Positions 25,781 through 34,980 are shown, numbered from the stretch's first letter. The stretch is 64,000 nucleotides of DNA from Chryseosolibacter sp964438975 (GCA_964438975.1 CAYTMU010000008.1:1-64000), one strand, 5' to 3'. Notes: a model not told the origin generated them from the letters alone. Numbers and translations: made by a program.

Positions 25781-27361
25781 ATGAGTGAAACAAAAATAAA
25801 TACGATCATGACCGCGATGAAACACGCTATGTCAACGCGGTCGGCTTGTATCCCGCTGATGATCATCTTCACATTATGGGGATGCGAAAACAAAAAGGAA
25901 GAAGAAGCCGGTGAGTACCTTGCCGTTGTGCAGCGGTATGCGGATACAATGCTTGAGCATGGACGCGATACGTACGGAAAGGATCCTTCGCCGCTCTTTG
26001 CTTCCGCACTCGATGCGCGGACATTGAAACTCCCCGAAGGAGATGAGCTAAAGATATTACAGGACCTCGATCCAAACGAATGGGGAATCCGCAAAAACGA
26101 TCGCGTGCTGAGCGGTGCAAATGTGATGCACCAGGAGAATCTCTACCAGGTCTTATACGGCTTGACAGCAGTCACCGGTGAACCGCGCTACGCTCGCGAG
26201 GCCGACGAATCACTTCGTTACTTCCTGAAACATTGCCAGAGCCCGGCCACAGGGTTATTCGCCTGGGGCGAACATATGGGATGGGATTTTCGTACGGATA
26301 CGCTCGTGCAGCACTACAATGAGATACGGCACTCTGTCGGAGAGGGAACAACACATGAGTTCTACCGGCCCTGGGTATTGTGGCAGAAATTTCTTGAACT
26401 GGACGGTATCTCGACGATAAGATTTACCCAGGGACTATGGGAACACCAGATATACGATCATGAAACGGGCGATTTTTCGAGACATGCCAGATGGGATCGA
26501 CACGGTCCGGGCAAAAACAGCCAGTATCCCCGGCACGGCGGCTTCTATATCGCAGCCTGGGGTGCCGCCTACAGGGAGACTTTCGATGCCAGGTACCTGA
26601 AAGCGATCCACACGTTGCTGGGGTTCTTTGAACGGAATCGTTCAGGGATATCAGGCGCCATTCGCGCTGAAGTCGGGAACGCGCGCTCTCAGGGAAAAAT
26701 GATGTGGCCCTCAAGCAATCTCTCCCTTGCCATAGATCTGTGGGACGCCTTACAAGACCTCCCTGACAGCCTCGCAACCCTTATGAGACGTCGCGCATTA
26801 AGGACAGATTCATTGTTCCTGCGGGTACCGCACGACGTGGGTCCCGAAGGAAAAGGATTCGTGATACTCGCCAACGTACATACGCTCGCCGCAGAAGATG
26901 TTGCGGGTATGGGCACACGTGTCACGAGCCACCTCTGGGCTACCGGATATGGTGACGCTACTGATGCGCAGGTAGCCAATACCTGCTACCTGCGATACAA
27001 CCAGACAATGACCGCAGGCTACCACGATCTCGTGCTGGCGGCCGCCGACAGGTATATGAGTTCCGAACCGGAGCTGACCTTCCCGATATATCCGGGGACG
27101 ATGGGCGACGTGATCTATCTCATGCTCGCCGCTTATGAGTTGAGCGGAAACCGGGACTACCTCGAAAGAGCCGACCACTTTGCGGGACTGGCGATCGCTT
27201 TATTTCTCAAGGATAACCGACCGCTGCCGGCCGCCAGTTCGAAACACGACCACTACGAAGCCATCACCAGAGAAGACACACTTATGATGGCACTCCTGAA
27301 ATTGTATTGTGTCCGAAACGAGAAAAAGGATGTCGCGTCATTGATATGGTGCGACCGTTGA
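25781..27361 (+). CDS. Secreted (alpha/alpha)-barrel-type lipoprotein, candidate glycan-degrading enzyme
   Basis: About 526 residues. Starts are possible at ATG 25781, 25808, 25817 or 25829. All lead into a hydrophobic stretch ending LWGCENKKEEE, a lipobox. I do not recognise a named family. Repeated helical-hairpin motifs with the pattern YxxTGxxxYLxxA (GLTAVTGEPRYAREA, ETFDARYLKAI, YELSGNRDYLERA) indicate an (alpha/alpha)6 or 7 toroid as in many lyases and glycosidases. Conserved-looking polar clusters include EFYRPW, WDRHGPGK, YPRHGGFY and MMWPSSN. Its location between an acid-sugar dehydratase and the hexuronate transporter in a pectin locus makes a polysaccharide lyase or unsaturated-uronyl hydrolase role plausible. 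It lacks the recognisable GH88/GH105 motifs. Confidence 0.6.
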   Translation: MSETKINTIMTAMKHAMSTRSACIPLMIIFTLWGCENKKEEEAGEYLAVVQRYADTMLEHGRDTYGKDPSPLFASALDARTLKLPEGDELKILQDLDPNEWGIRKNDRVLSGANVMHQENLYQVLYGLTAVTGEPRYAREADESLRYFLKHCQSPATGLFAWGEHMGWDFRTDTLVQHYNEIRHSVGEGTTHEFYRPWVLWQKFLELDGISTIRFTQGLWEHQIYDHETGDFSRHARWDRHGPGKNSQYPRHGGFYIAAWGAAYRETFDARYLKAIHTLLGFFERNRSGISGAIRAEVGNARSQGKMMWPSSNLSLAIDLWDALQDLPDSLATLMRRRALRTDSLFLRVPHDVGPEGKGFVILANVHTLAAEDVAGMGTRVTSHLWATGYGDATDAQVANTCYLRYNQTMTAGYHDLVLAAADRYMSSEPELTFPIYPGTMGDVIYLMLAAYELSGNRDYLERADHFAGLAIALFLKDNRPLPAASSKHDHYEAITREDTLMMALLKLYCVRNEKKDVASLIWCDR

Positions 27362-27403
27362 CAGGCAACCGAAACTATAATACTTGCTGACCAGGAAATA
27401 ACC

Positions 27404-28681
27404 ATGAGTGGTACGGAAATAAAGCGGACGAACTTTCGGTGGATCATTCTCGCGCTGTTGTTCTTTGCGGCGACGATCAACTATATCGACCGACAGGTGA
27501 TCGGCTTGCTTAAACCGCACATTGAAAATGAGCTGCAATGGTCGGAAGCAGACTATGGGTTTATCGTGTCGGCATTCCAGATCGCGTATGGTATCGGTCT
27601 ATTGCTAAGCGGGCGGTTGCTCGACAAGTTCGGTACGCGTTGGGGATACGCACTGGCGATCATTATCTGGAGCTTCGGCGGAATGATGCACGCAGCAGTA
27701 CGGTCTTTGTGGGGCTTTGCTGCCGCGCGAGCTATACTTGGCCTCGGGGAAGCGGCAAATTTTCCGGCGTCCATCAAAACTGTTGCGGAATGGTTTCCCG
27801 TAAAAGACCGGGCACTTGTTACCGGCATATTCAACTCTGGTTCCGCTATAGGCGCTATCACTGCACCCGTCATTGTAACCGCTATCACATTGACTCTGAA
27901 CTGGCAATGGGCCTTTGTCATAACCGGCGCGCTGGGATTTGTATGGATCGTATTCTGGTTAATGTACTACCAGACTCCGGAAAAACACAGGAGGATCAAT
28001 GTACAGGAACGCCTGTATATAGATCAGGACCGTCGCGCCGACGATGCACACCCGGTAAGCTGGAGTACACTGTTAAGACACAAGGAGACCTATGCGTTGT
28101 GCATGTCGCGGGCGCTAACGGACTGGGTCTGGTGGTTCTTTCTCTACTGGGCTCCGGACTTTCTGAATAAAACGCAGGATGTTGATTTGCGGGGATCAGT
28201 TGTGCCGCTTATCATAATTTATACCATGGCGGCATTCGGTGGTGTTGTCGGTGGAGCGATATCCTCCAAGCTTATCCGCGCTGGGAGATCAGTTGACTAT
28301 GCGCGAAAGCTCACGATCCTCCTATGCGCTTTGCTTGTTTTGCCACTGGTATTCGCCGCCTATACAGACAGCCTATGGATCGCGATCATTCTCCTCGGCG
28401 TCGCAAGTCTTGCGCACTCCGGATTTGCGTCCAATATCTTTACAGTTACTTCAGACCTCTACCCGGGAAAGGCGGTAGCAACGATGACGGGAATCTCCGG
28501 ATTTGCGGGGGCTATGGGCGGCGCGTTAGCCGCATCCGTCGTTGGACTTATCCTGGAAATCACCGGCAGCTATCTTATCGTCTTCGCGTGTGCCAGCAGC
28601 ATGTATCTGCTGACATGGTGCATTCTCAAAGTATTCATTCCTGAGATCAAACCACTGGATCTTGCAGGATCAAATCGTTAG
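27404..28681 (+). CDS. MFS hexuronate transporter (ExuT-like, anion:cation symporter family)
   Basis: 425 residues with twelve predicted transmembrane spans. The start INYIDRQVIGLLKPHIENELQWSEADYG matches the ACS-family opening. GEAANFPASIKTVAEWFPVKDRALVTGIFNSG is the characteristic motif of ExuT, GarP and related sugar-acid transporters. It should import galacturonate or glucuronate across the inner membrane. It ends two bases before the UxaC start, which links uptake directly to the first catabolic step. Confidence 0.88.
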   Translation: MSGTEIKRTNFRWIILALLFFAATINYIDRQVIGLLKPHIENELQWSEADYGFIVSAFQIAYGIGLLLSGRLLDKFGTRWGYALAIIIWSFGGMMHAAVRSLWGFAAARAILGLGEAANFPASIKTVAEWFPVKDRALVTGIFNSGSAIGAITAPVIVTAITLTLNWQWAFVITGALGFVWIVFWLMYYQTPEKHRRINVQERLYIDQDRRADDAHPVSWSTLLRHKETYALCMSRALTDWVWWFFLYWAPDFLNKTQDVDLRGSVVPLIIIYTMAAFGGVVGGAISSKLIRAGRSVDYARKLTILLCALLVLPLVFAAYTDSLWIAIILLGVASLAHSGFASNIFTVTSDLYPGKAVATMTGISGFAGAMGGALAASVVGLILEITGSYLIVFACASSMYLLTWCILKVFIPEIKPLDLAGSNR

Positions 28682-28683
28682 AT

Positions 28684-30102
28684 ATGCGACCTTTTATTCA
28701 CGACAGTTTTCTTTTGACCAATCAATACGCGGAAAGGCTATACCACGACTTTGCCGCCGGTCTTCCCATTGTAGACTTCCACAACCACCTGGTACCACGG
28801 GATATAGCGGAGGACAGGATCATCGGGAATATCAGCAAGCTTTGGCTTGAAGGAGATCACTATAAATGGCGTGCAATGCGTGCGAGCGGCATCGATGAAC
28901 GGTATATCACCGGAGACGCTACCGACTGGGAAAAATTCCTCAGCTGGTCCCGGATCGTACCCCGAACCATCCGCAGTCCACTCTATCACTGGACACACCT
29001 GGAACTGAAACGGTACTTCGGGATCGATGATCTACTGGATGAGCGCTCGGCGCGTGTGATCTATGACCACTGCAATGCCAAAGCTTCCTCGCCGGAATTC
29101 TCCGTTCAAAATCTTCTCCGCAAAATGAAAGTGAAATACTTATGTACCACGGAAGACGCATGCTATGACCTCGGATGGCACAGGGAAATACGTCGGAATT
29201 TCGAGATCGAAGTATCCGCAGCCTTTCGCCCCGACCAGGTCATGGAACCCGGAAACGGACAACAGTTCATACGATATATTAAGCGTCTTGGTGTTGCCAC
29301 GGATATGGATATCGCATCTTTCAACTCATTATGCCAGGCACTGGAAATACGACACGAAGCGTTTCACGCGTTCGGCAGCCGCCTCTCTGATATTGCGCTC
29401 GACTGGTTTACGTTCGCTGCGATCAGCGATCATGAAGCAGACCGGATATTCAGAAAGGCACTTTCCGGACAAACGCTGGAACAATCTGAATGCGATGGTT
29501 TCCGGACCTCCGTCCTGGCATTTCTCTGTGAACTGAATCATTCCAAAGAATGGGCCCAGCAGTTCCATATCGGAGCCTTGCGGAACGTGAATATGAAAGG
29601 AACCGTAAGTATCGGTGCCGCCTGCGGATTCGACGCCATGAACGATGTCACATACGTGCGCGAGATCGGGAAGTTCCTCGATTACATCGAGCAACGGGGA
29701 AAACTTGCAAAGAGCATCTTCTTCAATCTAAATCCACGTGACAATGCAGCGGTTCTGGCGCTTATCAACTCATTCAACGACGGATCAGTCGAGGGAAAGA
29801 TGCAATACGGCCCGCCCTGGTGGTTCCTGGACCACAAAGACGGAATAGAAAAACATCTCAACGACCTTTCCGCCTATAGCGTACTGGGAAACTTCATCGG
29901 CATGTTGACGGACTCCAGAAGTTTCCTGTCATTTCCGAGACATGAATACTTCAGAAGAATACTCTGCAACACACTCGGGAAAGATGTCGAAGAAGGCATT
30001 GTTCCCTGGGACGAAGCGCTGCTGAAGCGCATCGTAGAAGATATCTGCTATCACAACGTCATAAAATATTTACGCCTTAGCCATGAAACTTTCGTCGGGT
30101 AA
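28684..30102 (+). CDS. uxaC: Uronate isomerase
   Basis: 472 residues, the usual length. It converts D-galacturonate to D-tagaturonate and D-glucuronate to D-fructuronate in the cytoplasm. Recognised by the MRPFIHDSFLLTNQYAERLYH opening, the metal-binding DFHNHL box (residues 31-36), and the GMLTDSRSFLSFPRHEYFRR block near the C-terminus. The 3' end overlaps the next gene by 20 bases. It follows the hexuronate transporter by two bases. This is the firmest functional call of the locus and anchors it to uronate catabolism. Confidence 0.95.
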   Translation: MRPFIHDSFLLTNQYAERLYHDFAAGLPIVDFHNHLVPRDIAEDRIIGNISKLWLEGDHYKWRAMRASGIDERYITGDATDWEKFLSWSRIVPRTIRSPLYHWTHLELKRYFGIDDLLDERSARVIYDHCNAKASSPEFSVQNLLRKMKVKYLCTTEDACYDLGWHREIRRNFEIEVSAAFRPDQVMEPGNGQQFIRYIKRLGVATDMDIASFNSLCQALEIRHEAFHAFGSRLSDIALDWFTFAAISDHEADRIFRKALSGQTLEQSECDGFRTSVLAFLCELNHSKEWAQQFHIGALRNVNMKGTVSIGAACGFDAMNDVTYVREIGKFLDYIEQRGKLAKSIFFNLNPRDNAAVLALINSFNDGSVEGKMQYGPPWWFLDHKDGIEKHLNDLSAYSVLGNFIGMLTDSRSFLSFPRHEYFRRILCNTLGKDVEEGIVPWDEALLKRIVEDICYHNVIKYLRLSHETFVG

Positions 30103-31174
30103 GATCAACGGCTTTAAGCTCTACTCCGCTTACATAAAACTGGAAGAGCCGATTTCGGATTCTACGCATACACTGAACGAGATCTCGTTCCTGGTCCTGC
30201 GCATAAGCACAGAGGCGGGGATTACCGGCGAATCATATTTGTTGTCGTTTCAGTATTCTCCGAATGCGATCCGCGGCGCGCTCAAGGACATGCTGCCGTT
30301 GCTGCTTGACTACGAAGTTCATCAGACCGGCAAGATCAGTAAGTTGTTTGACGATGTCGCGGAATACTTCGGTCGCAACGGAATCAACCGGTGGGTCCGG
30401 AGCCTGGTCAATATCGCACTGTGGGATGCGCGGGGCAGAATGCTGGGTCAACCGGTTCACAGGCTTTTTGGTGTGCATGGAGAGGCCGTAAAAGTCTATG
30501 GGAGCGGCGGATGGCTTTCCTATTCGACAGAGAAGCTCGTGGCGGAAGCTACCGGCTATGTGGCGCGAGGCTTCCGGTCAATCAAGATTAAAGTAGGATC
30601 GCCCGACTGGCGGACGGACCTCCAGCGCATCCGGGAGGTTCGCAAAGCGATAGGCAATGACATCGACATCATGATAGATGCCAACCAGGGAATGGATATA
30701 TCATCAGCGTGCCAGTTAGCGGAAGCGATCAGGGACCTCCGCATAGCCTGGTTTGAGGAGCCGCTGCACCACCTGGATTTTGACGGATACAAAGCCCTTA
30801 AAAACCAATCCGGTATACCGTTGGCAATGGGCGAACGCGAGTACGATCAGACCACCTTACGGGAACTCATCAACCGGCGTGCGATCGATATATGGCAGCC
30901 CGACATCCTGCGGATCGGAGGAGTGGATGACTGGAGGCGGAGCGCCGCGCTGGCGGAAGCATATCATATCCCTGTGCTCCCGCACTATTATAAAGACTAC
31001 GATTTACCCTTGCTGACAACTATTCCCAACGGAACAGGTGCCGAGTCGTTCGACTGGATCGACTCGCTCATCGATAACCCGATGGAAATCCGGGATGGCA
31101 TGGGTTACCCCCGCAACACTCCCGGCTGGGGTTTTAATTTCCTCGATAAATATCTCACCGAGATTAACCTTTGA
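30083..31174 (+). CDS. Second enolase-superfamily enzyme (mandelate racemase subgroup)
   Basis: 363 residues. It has the standard catalytic set: K168-x-K170 (SIKIKVG), D199 (MIDANQG), E225 (WFEEPL), E251 (MGEREY), D274 (WQPDILR) and H301 (LPHYYKDYD). It shares the fold but little detailed sequence with the enzyme at 24631, whose motif is KxH. The gene overlaps uxaC by 20 bases and ends 2 bases before the SDR start, so it is tightly coupled. Sugar-acid dehydration or epimerisation of an aldonate is the most likely role. It lacks the mannonate-dehydratase hallmarks I would look for, so the substrate stays open. Confidence 0.78.
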   Translation: MKLSSGKINGFKLYSAYIKLEEPISDSTHTLNEISFLVLRISTEAGITGESYLLSFQYSPNAIRGALKDMLPLLLDYEVHQTGKISKLFDDVAEYFGRNGINRWVRSLVNIALWDARGRMLGQPVHRLFGVHGEAVKVYGSGGWLSYSTEKLVAEATGYVARGFRSIKIKVGSPDWRTDLQRIREVRKAIGNDIDIMIDANQGMDISSACQLAEAIRDLRIAWFEEPLHHLDFDGYKALKNQSGIPLAMGEREYDQTTLRELINRRAIDIWQPDILRIGGVDDWRRSAALAEAYHIPVLPHYYKDYDLPLLTTIPNGTGAESFDWIDSLIDNPMEIRDGMGYPRNTPGWGFNFLDKYLTEINL

Positions 31175-31176
31175 AT

Positions 31177-31938
31177 ATGACCTTGAATGCTTTCTCTCTC
31201 GAAAACAAGATCGCTTTGATCACCGGCGGCGGGACAGGTATCGGATTTGGCATAGCAAGCACTTTTGTGCGTGCTGGCGCACGCGTAGTGATAACCGGAC
31301 GCAGGGAGCAGGTACTGAAAGAAGCGACGGAAGCTCTCGGCAACGGTGCGTACTACTTCGTAAACGATGTCACTGAGTTCAAATCTTTTCCCGCGCTCGT
31401 CGACCGGATCGAAAAACAATATGGCGAAATTGACATCCTGGTGAACAATGCGGGCATGCACCTCAAGAAGCACTCGCAAGAAACATCGGATGAAGAGTTC
31501 TTCCGTATAATCAACACCAATCTCCTCGGCGTCTTCAGTCTTACACGAGTATGCGCCGAACGCATGCTACGGCGAAAGAGCGGTTGTATATTGATGATCA
31601 GCTCGATGACCGCCTTCTTCGGCATGGAAAGAGTAGTAGCCTACAGCGTCTCCAAGACCGCGCTCACCGGAATGATAAACAGCCTGGTTGCTGAATATTC
31701 CCGGTCTAACGTCCGGATCAATGCCATCGCGCCGGGATGGATCGAGTCGGAAATGTTCTCCCGTGCAATCAATGGTGACCCCGAGCGAAAGACCAAGATC
31801 ATGAACAGGATCGCCATGAACCATTTCGGTAAACCCGACGATGTGGGTCACGCAGCACTCTATCTCTGCTCCGATGCAGCGCGGTATGTGACCGGAGTGG
31901 TGTTACCAGTAGACGGAGGCGCAGTAGTGAGCTTCTGA
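31177..31938 (+). CDS. Short-chain dehydrogenase/reductase, candidate keto-uronate reductase
   Basis: 253 residues from ATG 31177 (a TTG six bases earlier is also in frame). It has the classical SDR features: cofactor motif ITGGGTGIGFGIA, LVNNAGMH, a catalytic Ser in ISSMTAFFG, and the YSVSK active site. The C-terminal YVTGVVLPVDGGA is typical of gluconate 5-dehydrogenase/KduD-like enzymes. No UxaB-type mannitol dehydrogenase is present in the locus, so this SDR could reduce tagaturonate to altronate between UxaC and UxaA. That is an inference from pathway logic. Confidence 0.85.
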   Translation: MTLNAFSLENKIALITGGGTGIGFGIASTFVRAGARVVITGRREQVLKEATEALGNGAYYFVNDVTEFKSFPALVDRIEKQYGEIDILVNNAGMHLKKHSQETSDEEFFRIINTNLLGVFSLTRVCAERMLRRKSGCILMISSMTAFFGMERVVAYSVSKTALTGMINSLVAEYSRSNVRINAIAPGWIESEMFSRAINGDPERKTKIMNRIAMNHFGKPDDVGHAALYLCSDAARYVTGVVLPVDGGAVVSF

Positions 31939-31999
31939 AAAACAAGCACGCAACGGGCAGTGCAATACTCTTGTCATTAAATAGTAAACGATAAACAAT

Positions 32000-32797
32000 A
32001 TGAAGTCATACAAAAAACTTACCGAAGCCGACAAACGGGTTTACGATCGCGACGGATACCTTGTCGCCCGCGGATTCTATTCGACCGAAGAGGCGGAGCT
32101 ACTGTTGAGCAGCTACCTGGCCGATCATGTATTGCATGATCATACGTATGGACGAAAAGACAAGGACGGGAACACGACAAAGCTTGCGCTGTGGTATTCC
32201 CTTGACGACAACATATACAGCCTGTTTGCCAGGTCTGAAAGGATGGTTTCCGGCGTCGAACTGTTGCTTGACGGCGAGCCCGCCCACTTCCATACAAAAC
32301 TCATGCAAAAGGAACCGCGTGTAGGGGGAGCATGGGAATGGCACCAGGACTACGGATACTGGTATCACGACGGGTTCCCTTATCCGCAAATGATGAGCGT
32401 GATGATCGCGCTTACTCCAGCCACGGTAAAGAACGGCTGTCTGCAGGTGATAAAAGGTTCTCACCTGCTGGGAAGGATCGACCACGGAATGACAGGCGAC
32501 CAGAAGGGCGCCGACATGGAACGAGTGGATAACGCATTGAAACACCTATCGCTCGTGCACGTGGAACTGGAGCCGGGAGATACGCTGTTCTTTCATGCCA
32601 ACCTGCTTCATCGGTCCGACATGAACAACAGCGACCACCCGCGATGCTCCATGATCTCCACATTCAATCTCGTATCAAACAAACCATTCAAAGAGCAACA
32701 CGAGTCGTGCTATACCCCTATCGAGATCGTACCCGACGACCTGATCCTGCGATCCGGACTCAAAGGGATCTCTGAGGATGCTGCGTTCAACAAATAG
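32000..32797 (+). CDS. Phytanoyl-CoA dioxygenase (PhyH)-family Fe(II)/2-oxoglutarate oxygenase
   Basis: 265 residues with a double-stranded beta-helix fold. The iron-binding triad is H115-x-D117 (EWHQDYGYW) and H204 (NLLHRSD), and R215 in DHPRCSM is the likely 2-oxoglutarate contact. The set is complete, so it is probably catalytically competent. Members hydroxylate small molecules. Here the gene stands between an SDR and an RraA-type aldolase, 61 bases after the former and 11 before the latter. Its substrate in a uronate locus is not known; hydroxylation or demethylation of a modified uronate (for example a methylated one) is conceivable. Confidence 0.82.
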   Translation: MKSYKKLTEADKRVYDRDGYLVARGFYSTEEAELLLSSYLADHVLHDHTYGRKDKDGNTTKLALWYSLDDNIYSLFARSERMVSGVELLLDGEPAHFHTKLMQKEPRVGGAWEWHQDYGYWYHDGFPYPQMMSVMIALTPATVKNGCLQVIKGSHLLGRIDHGMTGDQKGADMERVDNALKHLSLVHVELEPGDTLFFHANLLHRSDMNNSDHPRCSMISTFNLVSNKPFKEQHESCYTPIEIVPDDLILRSGLKGISEDAAFNK

Positions 32798-32808
32798 GAT
32801 ACACTACT

Positions 32809-33495
32809 ATGAAGCTTTGGAAAAATGATGAACATCTTTTCGAGATCATCCGAAAGGAACTATTCACCGCGCTGGTAGGCGACATACTGGACAAACTCGG
32901 GTATGTAAAACAGTTTCTGCCGCCGGAAATACGACCGCTGGATCCGGGTATGGTGCTGGCGGGGCGTTCCATGCCGGTAGTGGAAGCAGACATCGATAGC
33001 GAACTGGCACTATCCAGCCAGCTAGCTGACAAACCCTTCGGGATCATGTTCGAAGCGCTGGATTCACTCAAGCCGAACCAGGTATATATATGCTCCGGCG
33101 CGTCACCAGCGTATGCTTTGTGGGGCGGGCTGATGAGTATCCGCGCTATGCATGTCGGCGCCGCGGGGACGGTATTGAATGGCTACTCCCGTGATACGAA
33201 TGAGATCCTTCATCTGTCCTTTCCAACATTCTCCATGGGTGGATATGCACAGGACCAGGCGCCAAGAGGCAAGGTCGTCGATTTCAACACATCCATTCGT
33301 TTCGGAGATGTCACTGTGAAACCCGGCGATATTGTCTTCGGCGACCGCGACGGGGTGGTCATCATACCATCGGAGGTCGAGAAGGAGACCCTTGAAGGAG
33401 CTCTTGAGAAAGCCCGCGGAGAGCAGCGCGTCAAGAGATCGCTGCTGGAGGGAATGAGCACCGTTGAAGCATTTGCCAAATATGGAATAATGTGA
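32809..33495 (+). CDS. RraA-family protein, candidate 4-hydroxy-2-keto-acid aldolase
   Basis: 228 residues. The family comprises divalent-metal 4-hydroxy-4-methyl-2-oxoglutarate aldolases and the RNase E inhibitor RraA. The core motif GGLMSIRAMHVGAAGTVLNG followed by YSRD carries the R-D pair used for substrate and metal in the aldolases, and FGDRDGVVIIP is also conserved. The usual V-D-G of the core reads L-N-G here. Given the neighbours, retro-aldol cleavage of a 2-keto acid to pyruvate plus an aldehyde is more likely than RNase regulation. It could replace the KDG kinase/KDPG aldolase steps, which are not encoded in this window. Confidence 0.78.
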   Translation: MKLWKNDEHLFEIIRKELFTALVGDILDKLGYVKQFLPPEIRPLDPGMVLAGRSMPVVEADIDSELALSSQLADKPFGIMFEALDSLKPNQVYICSGASPAYALWGGLMSIRAMHVGAAGTVLNGYSRDTNEILHLSFPTFSMGGYAQDQAPRGKVVDFNTSIRFGDVTVKPGDIVFGDRDGVVIIPSEVEKETLEGALEKARGEQRVKRSLLEGMSTVEAFAKYGIM

Positions 33496-33502
33496 TCGCC
33501 GT

Positions 33503-33787
33503 ATGAATCCTTTTTTTCTCAAGCTTCACCAGGAAGATAACGTTCTTGTCGTAACCCGGGCGATCCAGCAGGGATCGGAAATTCTGGTGAACGGAGAATT
33601 GTGTACGGTGGAAATGCGTGTACCACAATACTTCAAGATCGCATCGCGCAACATCCGGGCGGGAGAGGAAATAAGAAAATTCGGAATGTGTATCGGCGTG
33701 GCGGTGCTGTCTATCGGGGCGGGCCAGCTTGTTCACACCCATAATATAAAGAGTTGTTACCTCGATTCCTTTACAGGAAACTCATGA
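33503..33787 (+). CDS. Altronate dehydratase N-terminal (SAF-domain) subunit
   Basis: 94 residues, a single SAF/UxaA_N domain (VLVVTRAIQQGSEI at residues 14-27, FKIASRNIRAGEEIRKFG in the middle). E. coli UxaA is one chain of 495 residues with this domain fused to the catalytic part. Here the two parts are separate genes whose lengths add up to 492. The stop overlaps the next start as ATGA, so the subunits should be made in equal amounts. Together they dehydrate D-altronate to 2-keto-3-deoxygluconate. Confidence 0.85.
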   Translation: MNPFFLKLHQEDNVLVVTRAIQQGSEILVNGELCTVEMRVPQYFKIASRNIRAGEEIRKFGMCIGVAVLSIGAGQLVHTHNIKSCYLDSFTGNS

Positions 33788-34980
33788 AAATTCTCGAAGC
33801 CTATCCGCGAAAAGACGGAACAAAAGGTATTAGGAATCTCTTGCTGGTAGCGTACACGGTTGAATGCGCTCACCACATCGCCCGCGAGATCGTATATCCC
33901 TTCCGATTCGAAGGAGTGAATCTCATCGGGTTTGGCGGTTGTGCTCCCAATACCTACGCGAACACCATGATGAAACGCCTGTGCACGCATCCCAATGTAG
34001 GCGCGGTGCTGATCATATCACTCGGCTGTGAGAATATGGATAAGGCCGGCATCCTGAAGCAAGTTGTCCGAAGCGGACGACCTGCACACTTACTGACAAT
34101 ACAAAGTGAAGGTGGCACTACCGAGACGATCCGCAAGGGACAGAAGTGGGTACAGGAAGAACTCGCGCTGCTGCGCAACACACCACGCACACGGATGAAT
34201 ATTAGTGAACTGATCGTCGGAACGATATGCGGTGGTTCCGACGCCACCAGCGGGCTGACCGCCAACCCTGCTATCGGCAGGGCCTTTGACCTGCTTGTCG
34301 CGCACGGTGCCACAGCGATATTCGAAGAGACCGGAGAATTGATCGGATGCGAACAATCGATGTACGCCCGCGCGCTAAACGCGCAACTGGCCAATGAAAT
34401 TCTGAAGACGATGCGAAAAACCGTCGACTATTATGTTGCGATGGGATATGGCAGTTTTTCCGCCGGGAACTCTGACGGAGGATTATCGACTATTGAAGAA
34501 AAATCTCTCGGCGCATACTCCAAGAGTGGCACCGCACCCATCACAGGCTTGCTCAAGCCCGGCGACCAGCCAACTAAAAACGGTTTGTATCTCCTCGATG
34601 TGATCCCGGATGGGGATCCTATGTTCGGATGGCCGAACATCAATGACTCGGCTGAGATCGTAGAACTCATTTCCTGTGGTTGTCATGTCATTCTTTTCTC
34701 GACTGGCCGCGGCTCGGTCGTCGGATCAGCGATCGCTCCCGTTATCAAAGTGTGTGCTAATCCCGATACATACGAGCGAATGAAGGAAGACATGGATATC
34801 AACGCAGGGAAGATACTCGAAGGCACCGCTGACCTGGACGATTTAGGAGATGAAATTCTCAAGGGGATCATAGCTGTAGCAGGCAGCCTCCAGACAGCAT
34901 CAGAAAGGTTGGGTCACCAGGAATTTGTGTTGACCTATAAGCAATTTAGCGAGACAAAACCTGTGTGTGCCGCCGGGTAG
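33784..34980 (+). CDS. Altronate dehydratase catalytic (UxaA C-terminal) subunit
   Basis: 398 residues from the ATG at 33784. A TTG at 33754 is in frame, but the ATGA overlap with the preceding gene favours the ATG. The UxaA C-terminal family signature is present: GFGGCAPNTYANTMMKRLC, ISLGCENMD, VGTICGGSDATSGLTANPA and SCGCHVILFSTGRGSVVGSA, with several conserved cysteines that may hold iron. Reaction: D-altronate to 2-keto-3-deoxygluconate plus water, in the cytoplasm. It is the last gene of the plus-strand locus. A GC-rich hairpin overlaps its stop codon, and the next gene is convergent. Confidence 0.9.
   Translation: MKILEAYPRKDGTKGIRNLLLVAYTVECAHHIAREIVYPFRFEGVNLIGFGGCAPNTYANTMMKRLCTHPNVGAVLIISLGCENMDKAGILKQVVRSGRPAHLLTIQSEGGTTETIRKGQKWVQEELALLRNTPRTRMNISELIVGTICGGSDATSGLTANPAIGRAFDLLVAHGATAIFEETGELIGCEQSMYARALNAQLANEILKTMRKTVDYYVAMGYGSFSAGNSDGGLSTIEEKSLGAYSKSGTAPITGLLKPGDQPTKNGLYLLDVIPDGDPMFGWPNINDSAEIVELISCGCHVILFSTGRGSVVGSAIAPVIKVCANPDTYERMKEDMDINAGKILEGTADLDDLGDEILKGIIAVAGSLQTASERLGHQEFVLTYKQFSETKPVCAAG

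Noticed and set aside
24631..31174. menC candidate among the two enolase-superfamily genes
   Set aside because: Both have mandelate-racemase-type catalytic sets and lie in the uronate operon, far from the men cluster.
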